NCBI GenBank assembly: GCA_030532515.1
Contig: JAUNKY010000015.1
Coordinates: forward strand, 1 to 46,194
From: Actinomycetaceae bacterium
GTDB taxonomy: Bacteria > Actinomycetota > Actinomycetes > Actinomycetales > Actinomycetaceae
DNA: 46,194 nucleotides
Reading direction: 5' to 3'
Below the pieces are notes generated by a model. That model saw only the letters and a program-made list of their open reading frames with translations, had not been told where the DNA came from and made no database searches. Positions 46,140 through 46,194 of the stretch are shown here, one piece after another; position 1 is the first letter of the stretch, and every line of letters begins with the position of its first letter. A program made the translations under genes and the position numbers.

Positions 46140-46194
46140 GGGGCTATGGCGCAATTGGTAGCGCACCTGCTTTGCAAGCAGGGGGTTAGGGGTT
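46140..46194 (+). tRNA. tRNA-Ala (UGC), truncated by the window
   Basis: GGGGCTATGGCGCAATTGG opens the gene, and the anticodon loop TTTGCAA gives UGC. The T arm and acceptor 3' side lie beyond the window end. Both tRNAs probably share one transcript. Confidence 0.95.

Overview
The window looks like the replication-origin neighbourhood of an actinobacterial chromosome of moderate GC content, probably a member of Actinomycetaceae or a close relative. The lineage call is an inference from three things: the gene order (CCA-adding enzyme, NUDIX, DUF6049, murJ, trxB, trxA ... parB, parA, rsmG, jag, yidC, yidD, rnpA, rpmH / dnaA, dnaN, recF, DUF721, gyrB, gyrA, DUF3566, tRNA-Ile, tRNA-Ala), the DUF5979-like surface protein, and the many GTG/TTG and apparently leaderless starts. 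No genus can be fixed by eye.

Layout. 1-2.4 kb: the N-terminal 799 residues of a secreted repeat surface protein on the minus strand, cut by the window edge. 2.8-3.5 kb: a tail-anchored ankyrin-like protein. 3.5-5.8 kb, minus: a dual-cysteine pyridoxal/HMP kinase and dnaB. 5.8-6.25 kb: a gene-free segment packed with DnaA-box-like 9-mers. 6.25-9.6 kb, plus: a MATE exporter and the rpsF-ssb-rpsR-rplI operon. 9.6-10 kb: a repeat-rich gap with a tandem 33-bp repeat and three hairpins built from one 10-bp word. 10-15.6 kb, minus: a class A penicillin-binding protein, gnd and the CCA-adding enzyme. 15.6-25 kb, plus: NUDIX hydrolase, DUF6049, murJ, trxB, trxA, an aminotransferase and a D-Ala-D-Ala ligase family protein. 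25-28 kb: an accessory-looking divergent pair, a TehA/SLAC1-type transporter and an AlbA_2/Schlafen-like ATPase regulator. 28-32.5 kb, minus: two small membrane proteins, parB, parA and rsmG, with four parS sites. 32.4-35.1 kb, minus: jag, yidC, yidD, rnpA, rpmH. 35.5-46 kb, plus: dnaA, dnaN, recF, DUF721, gyrB, gyrA, DUF3566, then tRNA-Ile and a truncated tRNA-Ala.

How the genes fit together. DnaA, DnaB, DnaN, RecF, SSB and gyrase carry out or support replication. ParA, ParB and the parS cluster segregate the origin. The PBP, MurJ and the Ddl-family ligase build peptidoglycan. YidC, YidD, RnpA and L34 form the conserved membrane-insertion/RNA-processing/ribosome block. Perfect DnaA boxes occur in four separate gaps (upstream of dnaB, upstream of dnaA, between dnaA and dnaN, upstream of gyrB), and the densest group is about 30 kb from dnaA. 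The most novel-looking non-coding signals are that DnaA-box cluster, the AACTCGTATC hairpin array at 9.76-9.92 kb, and the twin long palindromes at 40.36-40.48 kb upstream of gyrB.
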